Source: Gadus chalcogrammus (lineage: Eukaryota > Chordata > Actinopteri > Gadiformes > Gadidae). Taken from it: 64,000 nt of DNA. Where the stretch lies: contig NC_079415.1 in NCBI RefSeq assembly GCF_026213295.1, positions 21,348,847 to 21,412,846 on the forward strand, read 5' to 3'. Under the pieces are notes generated by a model that saw nothing but the letters and a program-made list of their open reading frames with translations, had not been told where the DNA came from and made no database searches. Position numbers and translations under genes: made by a program. This document shows, in pieces, positions 33,609 to 44,578 of this stretch (position 1 is its first letter; each line of letters opens with the position of its first letter).

Positions 33609-34136
33609 TTACTGTATGACATCTGCATATCGAATGCTTTGTCCTTCTGCAGTACACACAACTTTAAATGCATAAAAATGCTCATCCATACACAGTGTTT
33701 GGAGAGCAAATGTACACAACAGTAACCTCTCATCTTTAAGAACAACACGGTGGATTTTGTGAAAAACTGGCATCTCATTAAGCACTTTAAGACAAACAAC
33801 TAAACCTGGACGATACATATTTCCATGGTGTTTGGCCCATCTAACATCCAACACCTTAGTGTCAAGTGATACCTGATGAGCCTCTGCTATCTCACAGCCC
33901 TTGTCCATCATGTTTAAAGCTAAATCTTCAGTTGAGGGGCCTTCACCAGGATCACAAGGTCCATGTGCTTTAAGATGCTTTCGAAACCCTGAAAAAGTAC
34001 CAAAGAAACGAGAACAAGCAGGCTGACCACATTTCAGACGAAGTGTCTTTCCTGAACACAGTCCGTGGATCACCTTCAAGTGCTTAATTAGTGAACTGTC
34101 ATTTGCTCGAGGGCCTTTGCAAATAAAACAAAACAT
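33609..34136 (-). pseudogene. EnSpm-like transposase: zinc fingers fused to C-terminus
   Basis: The 175-aa frame starts with two C2H2-type fingers (CFICKGPRANDSSLIKHL with its histidines, then CGQPACSRFFGTFSGFRKHL), the known N-terminus of this fish transposase family. After 'GPSTEDLALNMMDKG' it passes straight to KVLDVRWAKHHGNMYRPGLV and NEMPVFHKIHRVVLKDERLL, which matches the extreme C-terminus of the complete protein at 61980-63998 (TTWVKVHGTEYQIGMFVCTS, NEMPTFNKIINIIIKDDEVF). About 500 codons of catalytic core are missing, yet the reading frame stays open. It could still make a small DNA-binding protein; whether it is expressed is unknown. Confidence 0.7.
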
Positions 34137-34151
34137 CTCAAGGTGTCAAAA

Positions 34152-37100
34152 TCAGTGCAGCATCCGAGCTCTCATCTCTTTGACCCTGGGATTCACCTTG
34201 GTGGTAGCAGTATCAATCTGATAAACTGAGGTTTGCAAGAAGTGGTAGACATTGGCCAGATCCCTGTTGTACGAGGTAGCGAAGACGAAATGAGCTTTAA
34301 AAAGCTCGTCAAAAGAGGCAAGACAATCTGGTGACTGACACGGGATTGCATGTTTGTCGATAACAATGAAATACTTGTGTGTGGCGCTCCTCTTGGTTCC
34401 CACAGCCAGTAGATAGGGTTGACGGCTCTCTGTGATGCTGTCCAGATGCCCTTCAATACTGGTCCCAGTCTGTGAAAAGAAAACTTAATCAGTCTTGCTA
34501 TTAAAATGTATCTGTTGCAGTTTAGGGCCCAATCATCACCACCAGAATCACTTATTGCCACAAAATGCAAGATTTCAGCCTTACATTTTTTATTTTGCTA
34601 AATGTAAAATAAATAGATTTATTCATATCAGCGTATCTGGGGCTGATGGTGATCGATCTGTGGGGAGCCAAATCAGAGAAATATCACACGGCACTCGCTG
34701 ATTACAGATGAGCATGGTCATCACATGATTTCACAAGAGTATAGTTTTAAGATTTAATATTACGGACAGAACAGTGAGCCCTTTTAAACTTTAATTAAAC
34801 TGTAACATTACCTTGACGAATTTCACAAGGTGGTCAATGGCTTGTCTGGCAGAGAGCTTTCCTGGTCTCTTGTTGCTGCCATGAGGTGATGGTGGCATGA
34901 GGTGGATAAGGAGCAAGATGGAGGACATCTCACTGTCCCATCCTGAAAATACAAGAAAATTCAGAAAGACATTCTTACTAAAATGTTTATATTTTTGTTC
35001 CAAACCATTTCCTTCTTCCATTATTATTATTTCTTTAATTTGAGTGTACCATCTTCCAGTTCTTCTGTTGTGGTCACGGGTTTGTTCAAGGACTTTCTGC
35101 CTTTAGTGAGTAGGCCACTTCTCCAGGAACTTTGCAGAGATGTCATCACCAAACATCAGACTGAAATCCTGCACTATCTGCAGACAAGATGGAATACAGA
35201 AAACAACATGGCATATATTGTTAATAGGTGCACCAGAGCTGACCAGGAATGTGATCTGTTTAAGTCATTTTTCATTTCAGCTTGATTTTAATGCAAGGCA
35301 TTCGAAGAGCAACATACCATTCCTGTGATGTCAAGAAATCTTGGAAAGGTGGCGAATATTTCAGAGGACTTCACTGGGTCATGAACCAATTCTTGGCGAT
35401 GGATGAAGGTCTGTTTCATCTTCTCCTTGATGATTGCTTCATCAGTTGTATGCTTCATGAGTGCGATGGCCTCGCAACACTGGGTTTCTGTGGTTAGCCG
35501 ATTTTCCTTACTGAAGGGGGTTCTGTCACCAGAATCTGGACCACCTGTAACAATGATCAGTGAACAGTGACCTGTAACAGTGAAACCACACCCTGATGCA
35601 ATACTTGCTTTACTTCTCAAAATAGTTAAGCCACTTTCACCCATTACACAAACGGCCAAACGGCTTTTTGCTAAACCCCCTGCGATGCACATCACTGTAA
35701 CAAAAAAGCACTATGCACATTAAAGATGAATTGAACATGTGAACTCATAAAAAAAAAAAAATCTAACACTAAAAAATCATGTACCTGTCAGTGGCTGAGG
35801 GTTTCTTTTCTGTTGTCCCTCTGAGGCTTCTTTTTGAAGCATTTTCACTCTCCATGCAAGAAATCCACCCCCATCTACTGGATTGTAATAATGCACCTAA
35901 AAACCAAGAAAGTGTTTATTTTTCCTCCTTAAAAAACGAACACATGTTCTTGTCTGGAGAATTGATGAAATCAAGGTCAACCAGTCTGACATCTGCTGTG
36001 TTCAACTTGTTGAGGTTAGGAGACAAGGTCAGCATTTAGAAATGTTAATAATTTGTTGCAATCTCACTCGGTTTTTTGATCAATACTAGAAGGAATGAGT
36101 GAAGAGGTTAGACTTGTTTTATTTACTTACATAGCCCAAAGTGCCCTGGGGATCGGCCAGGTATGGAAACAAGGCAGTGATGCCCTTTGCGTAGATCCAA
36201 ACAAAAGTACTCCTATGCCGATGCCTACTGCACTATAAAACCATAAATGTTAGGGTTGGATGTTAATTACATGACAACATACCCATGTTCACTCGCCATG
36301 TGTGCAACCAATATCTTCACCATGTCACGTCTTCTGGAATCTGTTAGGCTTTTTTTCCGAGCGTACTCTGTAAGGATCCTCTCTCCTCCAGGTTTCTCCC
36401 TCAGAATCTTTTCAATCATCTAAGTGTGACGGGAAAATAAAGAGGGGATTTGGTGGCCAATTACATTTACAGTGACAAAAATGTAAACCATGCCCCAATT
36501 TACTTGGCCATTTCCCCCCCCTTACCCCTTTTATCAGAATCACCATCTTGATCTCTCCATCTGCAAAGCTTACCCGAGCAAGACGAGTCAGGTCATCTGT
36601 TTCTTTGGCCAGGACTAGGCTGCAAAATGATGGTGTCATCAGAGTCCCCTTCATTTTCTACACTAGAGCTGAGAAAGGAGCTGTTGCTGCTGGCAACGGA
36701 GTGGCTTGTAGAGGGGCTCACTGATTCTAGCATGTTAACATAACGGGTGTGATTATAATAACATGTCATTATTAAGAGGGGATCATCTGTGATAAGAGTA
36801 ATGTAAAAGATCACAATAGATTAGGATGGATCCACACACCAAGCTAGTTATTCCTCAGATGCTTTTTAAGTGTCTGAAGAGGCATGTTTATTCAAAATGT
36901 CATGCAACGTGGATAAGTCTCTCTTTACTATGTTGCATTACAAGGTTAGGACTAAATGGATTATAAGACTCCAAGTTAACAAGTGACTCACCCTCAAAAT
37001 CTGAGCCCTTGGGCAAACAGACTTCAAGCAAACCCAGGTCTGGTTTCATTACAAGAAACGCAAACGCGTCCTCGTCAACTTCAGTGTTCAAATCATCATA

Positions 37101-37618
37101 GACTTTTAAGTCCAAGGTAGGAATTTCAAATTTCTTGGAAACTGAAATCAAAAAAATATTGCACAAGATTCATACTGTTGTGCAATTCATCTTATTATTA
37201 TAGGTCACATCTGTGTCACTTCACATCTGAACCACTTAAAACAATGATTTTATAAGTTTACGAGTGCAATGCTATGAGCTTGCAAATCTGCATTTTATTT
37301 CTTATTTTTAATCATGAAGATTTTTGCAAATCTAGAATATACTTTTACATCAAACATTACCTCAAATCATTCATTTTCTCAGTGTACACGAAACATTTAG
37401 AGATGGGGGTTCCAAAATCAAATACATTATACCTCTAAGGGTCCTTGACGACCACAATAATAATAAATATAAGACATCACCACTAATTTACACATGACAC
37501 CCAGTAGGCTGTGCAGTTTGTTTCACTCACCACACTCCAAAAATGATTTGAAGGTCAGTTGCCCTTCATAACAAATGTATTTCTGGCGCTCTCGGTACTT
37601 CACTCTTACAGCATGCAT
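34152..37618 (-). CDS. Accessory protein of the EnSpm-like element (multi-exon)
   Basis: Minus-strand exons in order: 37618-37535 (VKYRERQKYICYEGQLTFKS, a PB1-like start), 37140-36995 (KKFEIPTLDLKVYDDLNTEV), about 36730-36605 (serine-rich, SVENEGDSDDTIILQ), 36420-36290 (EKILREKPGGERILTEYARK, RRRDMVKILVAHMASEHG), about 36240-36130 (YAKGITALFPYLADPQGTLG), 35550-35320 (ALMKHTTDEAIIKEKMKQTF, LVHDPVKSSEIFATFPRFLD), about 35260-35050, 34945-34815 (GWDSEMSSILLLIHLMPPSP) and 34470-34152 (QPYLLAVGTKRSATHKYFIV, SFDELFKAHFVFATSYNRDL). This is a recognisable but functionally uncharacterised protein found beside this transposase in fish. No stop was noticed in the exons checked, but borders are approximate. 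Its stop lies 16 bp before the transposase start. Confidence 0.6.
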
Positions 37619-37770
37619 CCTTTACGGGGAAAAAAAGAAAGATACTAACATGATATAGAGCACAACAATTCATGCACTGAATGCTACAATTAGAGTATTA
37701 CAAAAGCCCTACCTACAGGTAGACTCGATAGGTCGGTGTAAATGCCTCAATTCAGAGTAAAATACACGTG

Positions 37771-38293
37771 TCAGGCCCCCCCTTCCTGCCCTCGGGGTCC
37801 GACCGGGCCAAGTTTCGGTGCGGAGGTCCCAGTTAGGCCCTAGAATAAGGTATTAAAATTTCAGGGCGGTAGGACCTTCCTATCCCAAAAACTGTTTTTC
37901 CACCACATTCTGAACCATTAGGTCTTGCAGGCTACACTTCTGAGGGGCTTTGTCCAAATGACACTCCATTTGGGAAAACTCTTTTTCTCTAAGGGCTAGA
38001 ACTCCAAATCTCGGATATGTCGTTCACGGGGCCCCGGGAAATGTGTGTAAACATTTTATCATAACTTTTTGTCATTATTAAAGAGAGGCCTGATTCTCGG
38101 ATATGCATGTTGGATGGCTAGGGTGTAGGTCTGGGAAGAACTTCAGGCCAAAATCTTGCAAGCGAGCCGCTGAGTGAGTTGCAACGAGATGGAGCACTTG
38201 CTGAGTCATTTCCTGTAGTGCTGGAGCCACAGGTTGAAGCGTATGCGTCCTTTGAGACCCCCTTTGATATATAAGAGACCCTATACAGCTTAC
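37771..38293. other. Unassigned stretch between two elements
   Basis: No coding or terminal repeat recognised. The phrase 'catttcctgtagtgctggagcc' (38212) resembles 'cacttcctgtagggctagtgcc' at 57818 outside the giant element, perhaps an old dispersed repeat. Confidence 0.35.
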
Positions 38294-38553
38294 TTAAAGG
38301 TGACATATTATAGCTTTTTTTAAAGAAGTTAGATTGGTCTATGGGCTATACAAAACATGTTAAATGAAGTTCTTTGCACAAAATCACTCTCACATAAAGA
38401 GACTTAATCAGCTCTATTTTTGCCAGTTGCAGTCCCTGTCAGATTGAGCTGTTTTGGGCTCTGTCACTTTTATGCAAATTAGCTGTGGCTGGCCACACCC
38501 CATCCATCATACGTTAGTTTGGTCATTATCACACGTGAAAACGCTGAAAGCCA

Positions 38554-39789
38554 TGGCAGCTAACAGTCAACGGCAGCAAACGCAACCGTATATATTTGAC
38601 CCTGAGTCGGACCCAGAGCCAGAGGAGGAAGAGGAGCCACCTGCACAACCGCGACTGCAGCAAGCAGTTTCTGAATGGTTAGTCAACTTTTTTAATCGAC
38701 TTATTTGTTGTTCAACATCACCATCTCTCTTTAGTTGACAGCTTACTGTACGATGTAGCCTATAACTATGTAGCCTAATGTTCCTTATATTTTGAAACAT
38801 GCCATTTCTATACAATATTTTCTTGCATTTTAAACATTACAAAACTCACATTTGTATCATATAGGTGCACTTGTGGAAGTTGTGGGGCAATGCCAACTGA
38901 GGCGGAGAGTGTATGCTGCCAGGAGATTCCACAGGTAGCATTCCTTCGCTACATGTATTTAGCACTAGTTACCAACTATGCGACCATGATAGCACTCATT
39001 TATTTACGTATGCTAGCCACTGTCCTACCATTGCACAAAGTTATTTACTGATACGCTAGCACAGCACTCACCTTACATCATAACTTATAGGTCACACGAC
39101 GTATGGAGCAGCTGGAGGGAATGCCCCAATGCGTGATCGACCATCCAGGGGTGTATCCAGTGTGCCTAAATGTTTATTCTCTACAAACAGCGTGCAATGT
39201 CTACAGAGCTGACCATGGGCCTTTACGGCTACGGGGAATAGAGCAGTACGTTTAATTTCTTATGTTTTTTTTTCCCTAGTATGTACAGTGTGACATATAT
39301 GGCAACATACTGCATTTTTCAGCAAGCAGACTTTAGTCTTACTTTACTTGTGTTCATACAGTAGGTCACTAGCCTTACACTCTAATACATAGAATTGGAC
39401 AATGCCCCAATACTGATTGCTTTCTTTCTTATGTATGATTACTATCTGCAAATACAGCTAGTAGCAAACATGCTCACACAACACATTTAGAAATACAAAA
39501 AAATATTTATTACACAAAGCAAAAATGGAAATAAAACTGATCTTTTCAGCCACCAGGAAATGTGACAATTGTACTTTGTCTGACAGAACTATTTCACTTA
39601 CTAACCAATACAATATTACTTTTAGTCGTTACAGGTATCTTGCCTACAGAAACTTTGAGTTGGTGTTGGGGATTCCTTGGACGCAAAATAAGGGTTGTCA
39701 TCCCGTCGTGTGTGGTCCAGCGTGTTCGTCGACAGTTTCCTGACAGCCAAGGACAATATGTGGGTTTCAGACTGCCTCCCCTGGATTGA
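38554..39789 (+). pseudogene. P2X7 C-terminal (ballast)-like domain protein
   Basis: Exons 38554-38679, 38865-38934, 39092-39245 and 39626-39789. The start MAANSQRQQTQPY leads to an acidic-proline stretch, then CTCGSCGAMPTEAESVCCQE, CVIDHPGVYPVCLNVYSLQT and HRYRYLAYRNF / SWCWGFLGRKIRVVIPSC / VRRQFPDSQGQYVGF. This is the cysteine-rich, zinc-binding intracellular 'ballast' domain known at the end of P2X7 receptors and in many stand-alone fish proteins. No channel transmembrane segments are present, so it is not a P2X receptor. A single extra G near 39662 shifts the frame between AYRNF and SWCWG. Its 3' end overlaps the transposase 3' end by about 23 bp (39767-39789). The role in a transposon is unknown. 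Confidence 0.75.
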
Positions 39790-39944
39790 AGCGAGACACA
39801 TAGCTGGCGATCACCTCCTCCTTCTCTGGATGTTCGAACTCAGAACACAGGTCCGGAGGGATGTGGATTTTCAGAAGGTCATCCCTGTATGCTGCTGGGT
39901 CTTCAAAGACTGGCCCCATGATGAAGCCCATCAATACTTCCACA

Positions 39945-41153
39945 CAGTGGCGATTTTGGTTTGGAAACTCTGGTGGGGCCCATGCAGGAAAATATTATAA
40001 CGCAATCCAGAAATACCACATATTACTACCATCACAAAAAAAACAGTAGCAAGTGACAGAGGGGACCAAAATTGCAGCTGAATAATGCCATCACTCAAAC
40101 GCGAATCTGACGACATATATTAGGCTATTATAGCAATAGCACCACCAAATGGCAGCGTTCAAGATCTCACAATATCAAAACTCAAGAAAACAACAACATG
40201 GCAACAATAAAAACACAACGGCGCACACCCTTTACACAGCAATCAATATACAAAGCCACCACTCACAATATACCAAAAAAATAAGAAGTATGGTTTAAGT
40301 TGCATTAAGTTTGCAGGCCACCATACTGTACAATTAACAATGAATCTAGCTTGATAGAGTGGTTGCCTATTCAGACCTGGATAATCCTGGGTGAAAATTT
40401 AAGTAAGTTTGGGCTAAGATGGTAATTACCTGTGCTTTAAGGACAGTGCTGCCTGGTCTCCTTTGTGTGGCTGAGGTGAAACACAAGCATTTTTTTCCGC
40501 TTGAACAACTCCTGGTTGAACAATCTATTCTTGTCCTTTCCCTCTTGAATAATGATTAAATCCGTCGGGCGATGTGGTCCCAAACGTTTTATCTCCAACT
40601 TCTGTTCAAGTGCTAAATCTCACATGAGACAGATACTCAACACGATTCATCATTTAATGAATGAAACGTCCATTTGTTGTTATTTACTGTAACAGTAACT
40701 GTAACAGTAACTACGTTAGCCAGCTAGCAAGATCAGATCGGCTCCCGCCGTAAACCCCGCCCTTTCTACAAATCAGCCAGTGAGAAGAGCTTTGGGGCAC
40801 TAAACTTCTGGCCCCACCGCCGAAACAGAAGCGGGCGCTGCGCACGCGCTTGCTCGCGCAACAGCACCAGTTTTCTACACTGCAGCAGACGGGGCCACCT
40901 CGGCTGTGCCCCACCCAGCGGAAATGACGAGACGGAGCAACGAACTATTTCACACACAACTACTACACTACAACAATTGCGTTCATCAAATTAAAACTGC
41001 GGACATGTAATTAATTATTAACAATTAATGTATTATTAACTTATGCTCAATGACATTTTTGAAAAAAGAAAAGAAAAGTATAATCGTGCCCTGCACGGCA
41101 GCGTTCTCTGGTGGGGCCGTGCCCCACTGGCCCCTAATGCAAAGACGCCACTG
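39945..41153. mobile_element. hAT-type MITE, copy 1
   Basis: The ends cagtggcg and cgccactg carry the 8-bp duplication CTTCCACA (39937-39944, 41154-41161). The 1209-bp body is nearly identical and in the same orientation as the copy at 55334-56547. The ends also share an inner inverted repeat 'ctctggtggggcc'. No transposase is encoded. It interrupts the last coding exon of the Kolobok transposase. Confidence 0.92.
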
Positions 41154-41479
41154 CTTCCACATATTCTGTGCAATATTTGACAATCACAAACAATTATGTA
41201 AATATGTATAGTTTCTCAATTATTTAATTCTTAATTTTTTACTTATTTATTGTTTTATTTGGCGTGAAGATACTGAAGTGCAATAGTATGCAAAATGTAC
41301 AGGTCTTATTGTTGAATACTAAACATTTTTTTATAACTTACCAAATGTTGTCTCGGTTTTGATGGCTTTCACCCTGCACTCTCCCTTCCTTGCCTTTGGG
41401 AAATGCATCCTGTAGAGAGGTTTTCCAGAGGATGAGGTGGCCTGGTCTCGATCAGCATTCTCATTGTAATGTAGAGCAG

Positions 41480-42190
41480 CCAGGTAGAGTCTTGTACAGT
41501 AAAGATAGGTTCAAGTTCAAGCTTATTATTATAGCCATTTCAACAATATAAAAATACAGTTGATAGGAATGTGTTTTTTTATGCTCACATATATCACCCA
41601 GCAATAATAACAACACAACATAACAAGACAAAAAGCCAAAAACGGCACATAAATAACACATAAATGGTAAGTACAGTAGTGCAAAAAGGGCAAAGTGAGG
41701 TAGACCATAAAGTGATTAGTGCATGTTCAGGTGGCGTATAACTTGTAGATAGGTACTATTCCTAAAAGCGTGATGTTCTACTTGTGATGCTTTTGTACCT
41801 CTGCCTTGATGGTAAGAGTGTGAATAAGTGGTGTGCTGGATGAGAGGGGTCAGGGATGATCCAGCTTTCCTGGAAATTCTGGTGTCATAGTGTGAGGCTA
41901 TGGTAGGCAGACTACACCTGAGGTGTACGCTAAAAATGGGTCATGCCTGCCTGACTAACCCCACATTTCCTCAGCTGACGGAGGAAGTATAGTCTCTGAT
42001 GGGTTTTGGTAATAATGAGACTAATGTTCAGGTTCCATGATAGGGACTGGTGGATAGTGGTGCCTAAGAAACGGAAGGAGGAGACCCACTCCACGACTTG
42101 GCCATTAATGGAGATTGGAAGGTGCTGGCCTGCCTTTTCCCCGAAAGTCAACTGTGAGTTCTTTGGTTTTGGTTGTATTGAGGATTAGAA
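41480..42190 (-). pseudogene. LINE reverse-transcriptase C-terminal fragment and 3' UTR
   Basis: The minus strand reads LPISINGQVVEWVSSFRFLG, LSWNLNISLIITKTHQRLYF and RQLRKCGVSQAGM (42151-41930), the end of a fish LINE reverse transcriptase ('FLG..IS..LSW..N', 'KAQQRLYFLRKL'), followed by remnants of the 'IIKDPSHPGH.LF.LLPSGRRYRS' tail with shifts. It is 5' truncated and lies in an intron of the Kolobok transposase. Confidence 0.65.
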
Positions 42191-42709
42191 CATTCTGTGT
42201 GATGAAAGTTTCCTTTACCTGCAAAGCATCCCAAGGAATGGAAACACTACATTTTTAGGAGCAAATTGCAAGATGACGCTGTGAAACGACTCTAATGATG
42301 AGGTCTGGAAGTGGGGGCTAAGTTTGGCAATGTCCTTGAGGACCCTTTTGATACTCAGCACCTTCTCCAGCTCATAGTTCCTAAAACAGACAAAAATAAT
42401 TATTAAACCGGGAAAAAACAGTTGCCACTCAAGAAATTAGTTGAATCCATAGACTGACTATTTTTCAATGCTAACTATAAATGAGTTATGCCATGTGTTT
42501 GAAGTGTTTGAATCCTAAATGTGACAAAGATACCTGCTATCAGCAGGTATGCCAAGACATTCAACCCACTGAACTACCCAGTGGCAGCAGCAGAGAGAGG
42601 TCATGTTTCCCGAAGCTCCGCTAGGCATTGGAAAAAAATACTTAATTCATCATTTAGATCTACTTTATCTTATTTTATTTCATGATCATAATACCTAACA
42701 GTATATAGT

Positions 42710-44512
42710 TTGTTTTCGTCGTCCTCCATCGCTCGATTCAACAATACATTTTGGCACTTTTTACTCCCGGATCAGACCGCAGAAAAAGCCTTGGACTTTC
42801 CTATCGCCAACATGCCTCTGTACTCGGATATCTCAGGCACGGAGACTGGGAAATGCACAGACTGCACCAAAATGCAACAGAGGGTGGCTTTAATTGAAAC
42901 TAGACTAGCAGCATTAGAAAAATGCAAAGGACCCCTACAGGATACAGTGCCGATGGGTGAGTTTGCTGAGCTCACTCGGATACAGCAAGATGATCAAAGC
43001 TACACTGTATCCTTCCCGAAGCTGGACAAGAGAGAGACAGTTCCAGCTGCGTTTCACTGGCACAGAGTCGGCGCTAAGCCAAAACAACATACCAAAGTGA
43101 ATCAACAAGATCACTCAACGCCAAATGCTAAACTACCCAAAGCTAAAGTTATCAGCCGGATTAGCCCGTCACTGAAATTAACCCTGCCACTGAAGAACCG
43201 GTTCCTGCCACTTCAAGAGTCCACGAACGAGCCTGCCACCCATGCACCCCTGAGCCCCGAGATGCGTCCGGACGGACAGTGCGGACAGAGACGGAACATG
43301 AACCAGTCGCCATGGAGGCGAGCTGCGCATGCCTCGGCCACCTGTGCACCCCTGACCCCTGAAATGTGTCCGGACAGACGGTACGGACAGACATGGAACA
43401 ACCAGTCGCCACGGAGGCGGGCTGCGCATGTGTCTGCCACCGTCCAACAAGGGCCCATCTCAGAGGAAGCAGATGAACCAGACACTCTGATTATAGGAGA
43501 CTCAACCATCAAGGATATAACCGGTAAGAAGATCAAAACATGCAACTTCCCACATGGAATGGTTAGTGATATCAACCATAAACTAGCCAAAATCATATTG
43601 GAAAACCCCAAAATCTCACAGATTATTGTGCATGCAGGATTTAATGATATTCAAAGAGAACAGTCAGAACTTCTGAAGAGGGATTACACTGATCTATTGG
43701 ATACACTGGACAAAATACACATCAACTCATTCATCAGTGGACCCATACCATCAGTTGACAGGGGAATAAACAGATTCAGTCGTCTACTTGCACTGAATAC
43801 ATGGCTTTCCAGAGTCTGCAATGAAAGAGGAAGGGGCTTTATTGACAATTTCAACTTATTCTGGGGGCGCAAATATCTTTTCAGAGCAGATGGCCTACAC
43901 CCAAACAGGTTAGGCTCAAAACTGTTGAGGGACAATCTTCTCTTCTCGCTTTACGCACAGGCCACAATCTTGCCATGGTCTGACGCACAGGCCGCAATCA
44001 GAGCACAGGTTGAGAAGAAGCGAGACTACAGCCTCCCCCACACATCTACTCTGCCACTATCTGACACACAGATAGCAGACAGCCCACAGACCTTGAAGAG
44101 AGACAACAGCCCGCCCGACGCCATCAACACTGTGCCTTCCCCAATCGCTGATGCTGGCTTGACGAGGAACGGCCACCCCCCTCCTCTGCATTACAGACCA
44201 AAGACCTTGAAGAGAGACAACAGCCTGCCCGACACCATGGACACCGTGCCCTCCCCCATCGCTGATGCTGGCTTGGCGAGGAACGGCCACCCCCCTCCTC
44301 ATCTCTCCCATAGCCACAACAACTCCAGCTCCACTGTCTCCTCCCTTTGCGATTTTCCAGCTGAATTTAAGAAACAGGAATATGTAGGCATCAAACTTGC
44401 ATCTGTGTCAATGATAGCATCGCCAGGTCATTCCCACAGGCTGATAACACCAAAGCGGAGGGCGCCCCAGCCCCCCGCCCCCTGTACTGATAGTAGTCCT
44501 GAGTATTACTGA
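42710..44512 (+). CDS. L2 ORF1 protein with SGNH/GDSL esterase-like domain
   Basis: The 600-aa frame is open. The likely true start is MPLYSDISGTETGK (about 42812). An N-terminal CTDCTKMQQRVALIETRLAA segment suggests a short coiled coil. The middle carries a repeated proline/arginine-rich unit (ATHAPLSPEMRPDGQCGQ and ATCAPLTPEMCPDRRYGQ). Residues about 265-430 form the esterase-like domain: TLIIGDSTIKDI (nucleophile serine in GDS), IIVHAGFNDIQ, and FRADGLHPNRLGSKLL (DGLHPN with the catalytic D and H). This domain is typical of ORF1 in CR1/L2 LINEs; its role is thought to concern RNA or membrane handling. The C-terminus repeats DNSPPDAINTVPSPIADAG twice. It lies 66 bp before ORF2. Confidence 0.8.
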   Translation: MFSSSSIARFNNTFWHFLLPDQTAEKALDFPIANMPLYSDISGTETGKCTDCTKMQQRVALIETRLAALEKCKGPLQDTVPMGEFAELTRIQQDDQSYTVSFPKLDKRETVPAAFHWHRVGAKPKQHTKVNQQDHSTPNAKLPKAKVISRISPSLKLTLPLKNRFLPLQESTNEPATHAPLSPEMRPDGQCGQRRNMNQSPWRRAAHASATCAPLTPEMCPDRRYGQTWNNQSPRRRAAHVSATVQQGPISEEADEPDTLIIGDSTIKDITGKKIKTCNFPHGMVSDINHKLAKIILENPKISQIIVHAGFNDIQREQSELLKRDYTDLLDTLDKIHINSFISGPIPSVDRGINRFSRLLALNTWLSRVCNERGRGFIDNFNLFWGRKYLFRADGLHPNRLGSKLLRDNLLFSLYAQATILPWSDAQAAIRAQVEKKRDYSLPHTSTLPLSDTQIADSPQTLKRDNSPPDAINTVPSPIADAGLTRNGHPPPLHYRPKTLKRDNSLPDTMDTVPSPIADAGLARNGHPPPHLSHSHNNSSSTVSSLCDFPAEFKKQEYVGIKLASVSMIASPGHSHRLITPKRRAPQPPAPCTDSSPEYY

Positions 44513-44578
44513 GACAAAAAAGGGTTCAGCCGTAGACAAAGTATAAAGGACGTTTCGCATAATCTGCTGAACCCAAGG

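Larger units (their letters stand above)
32730..37770 (-). mobile_element. EnSpm-like (CMC) element A, deletion derivative
   Basis: The left border is a 390-bp zone of 'gagtaaaattttactc' type words (32730-33115) and the same word recurs at the right (attcagagtaaaatacac, 37750-37768), which is the subterminal pattern of fish EnSpm elements. Two genes run on the minus strand: an accessory gene first, then a zinc-finger transposase with its middle deleted. Exact ends and target duplication could not be read. Superfamily assignment rests on similarity to element B, whose end starts CACTGCAAAA. Confidence 0.6.

Noticed and set aside
38554..39789. A genuine P2X7 receptor gene
   Set aside because: Only the cytoplasmic cysteine domain is present; there are no transmembrane or ligand-binding exons, and it lies within Kolobok ends.
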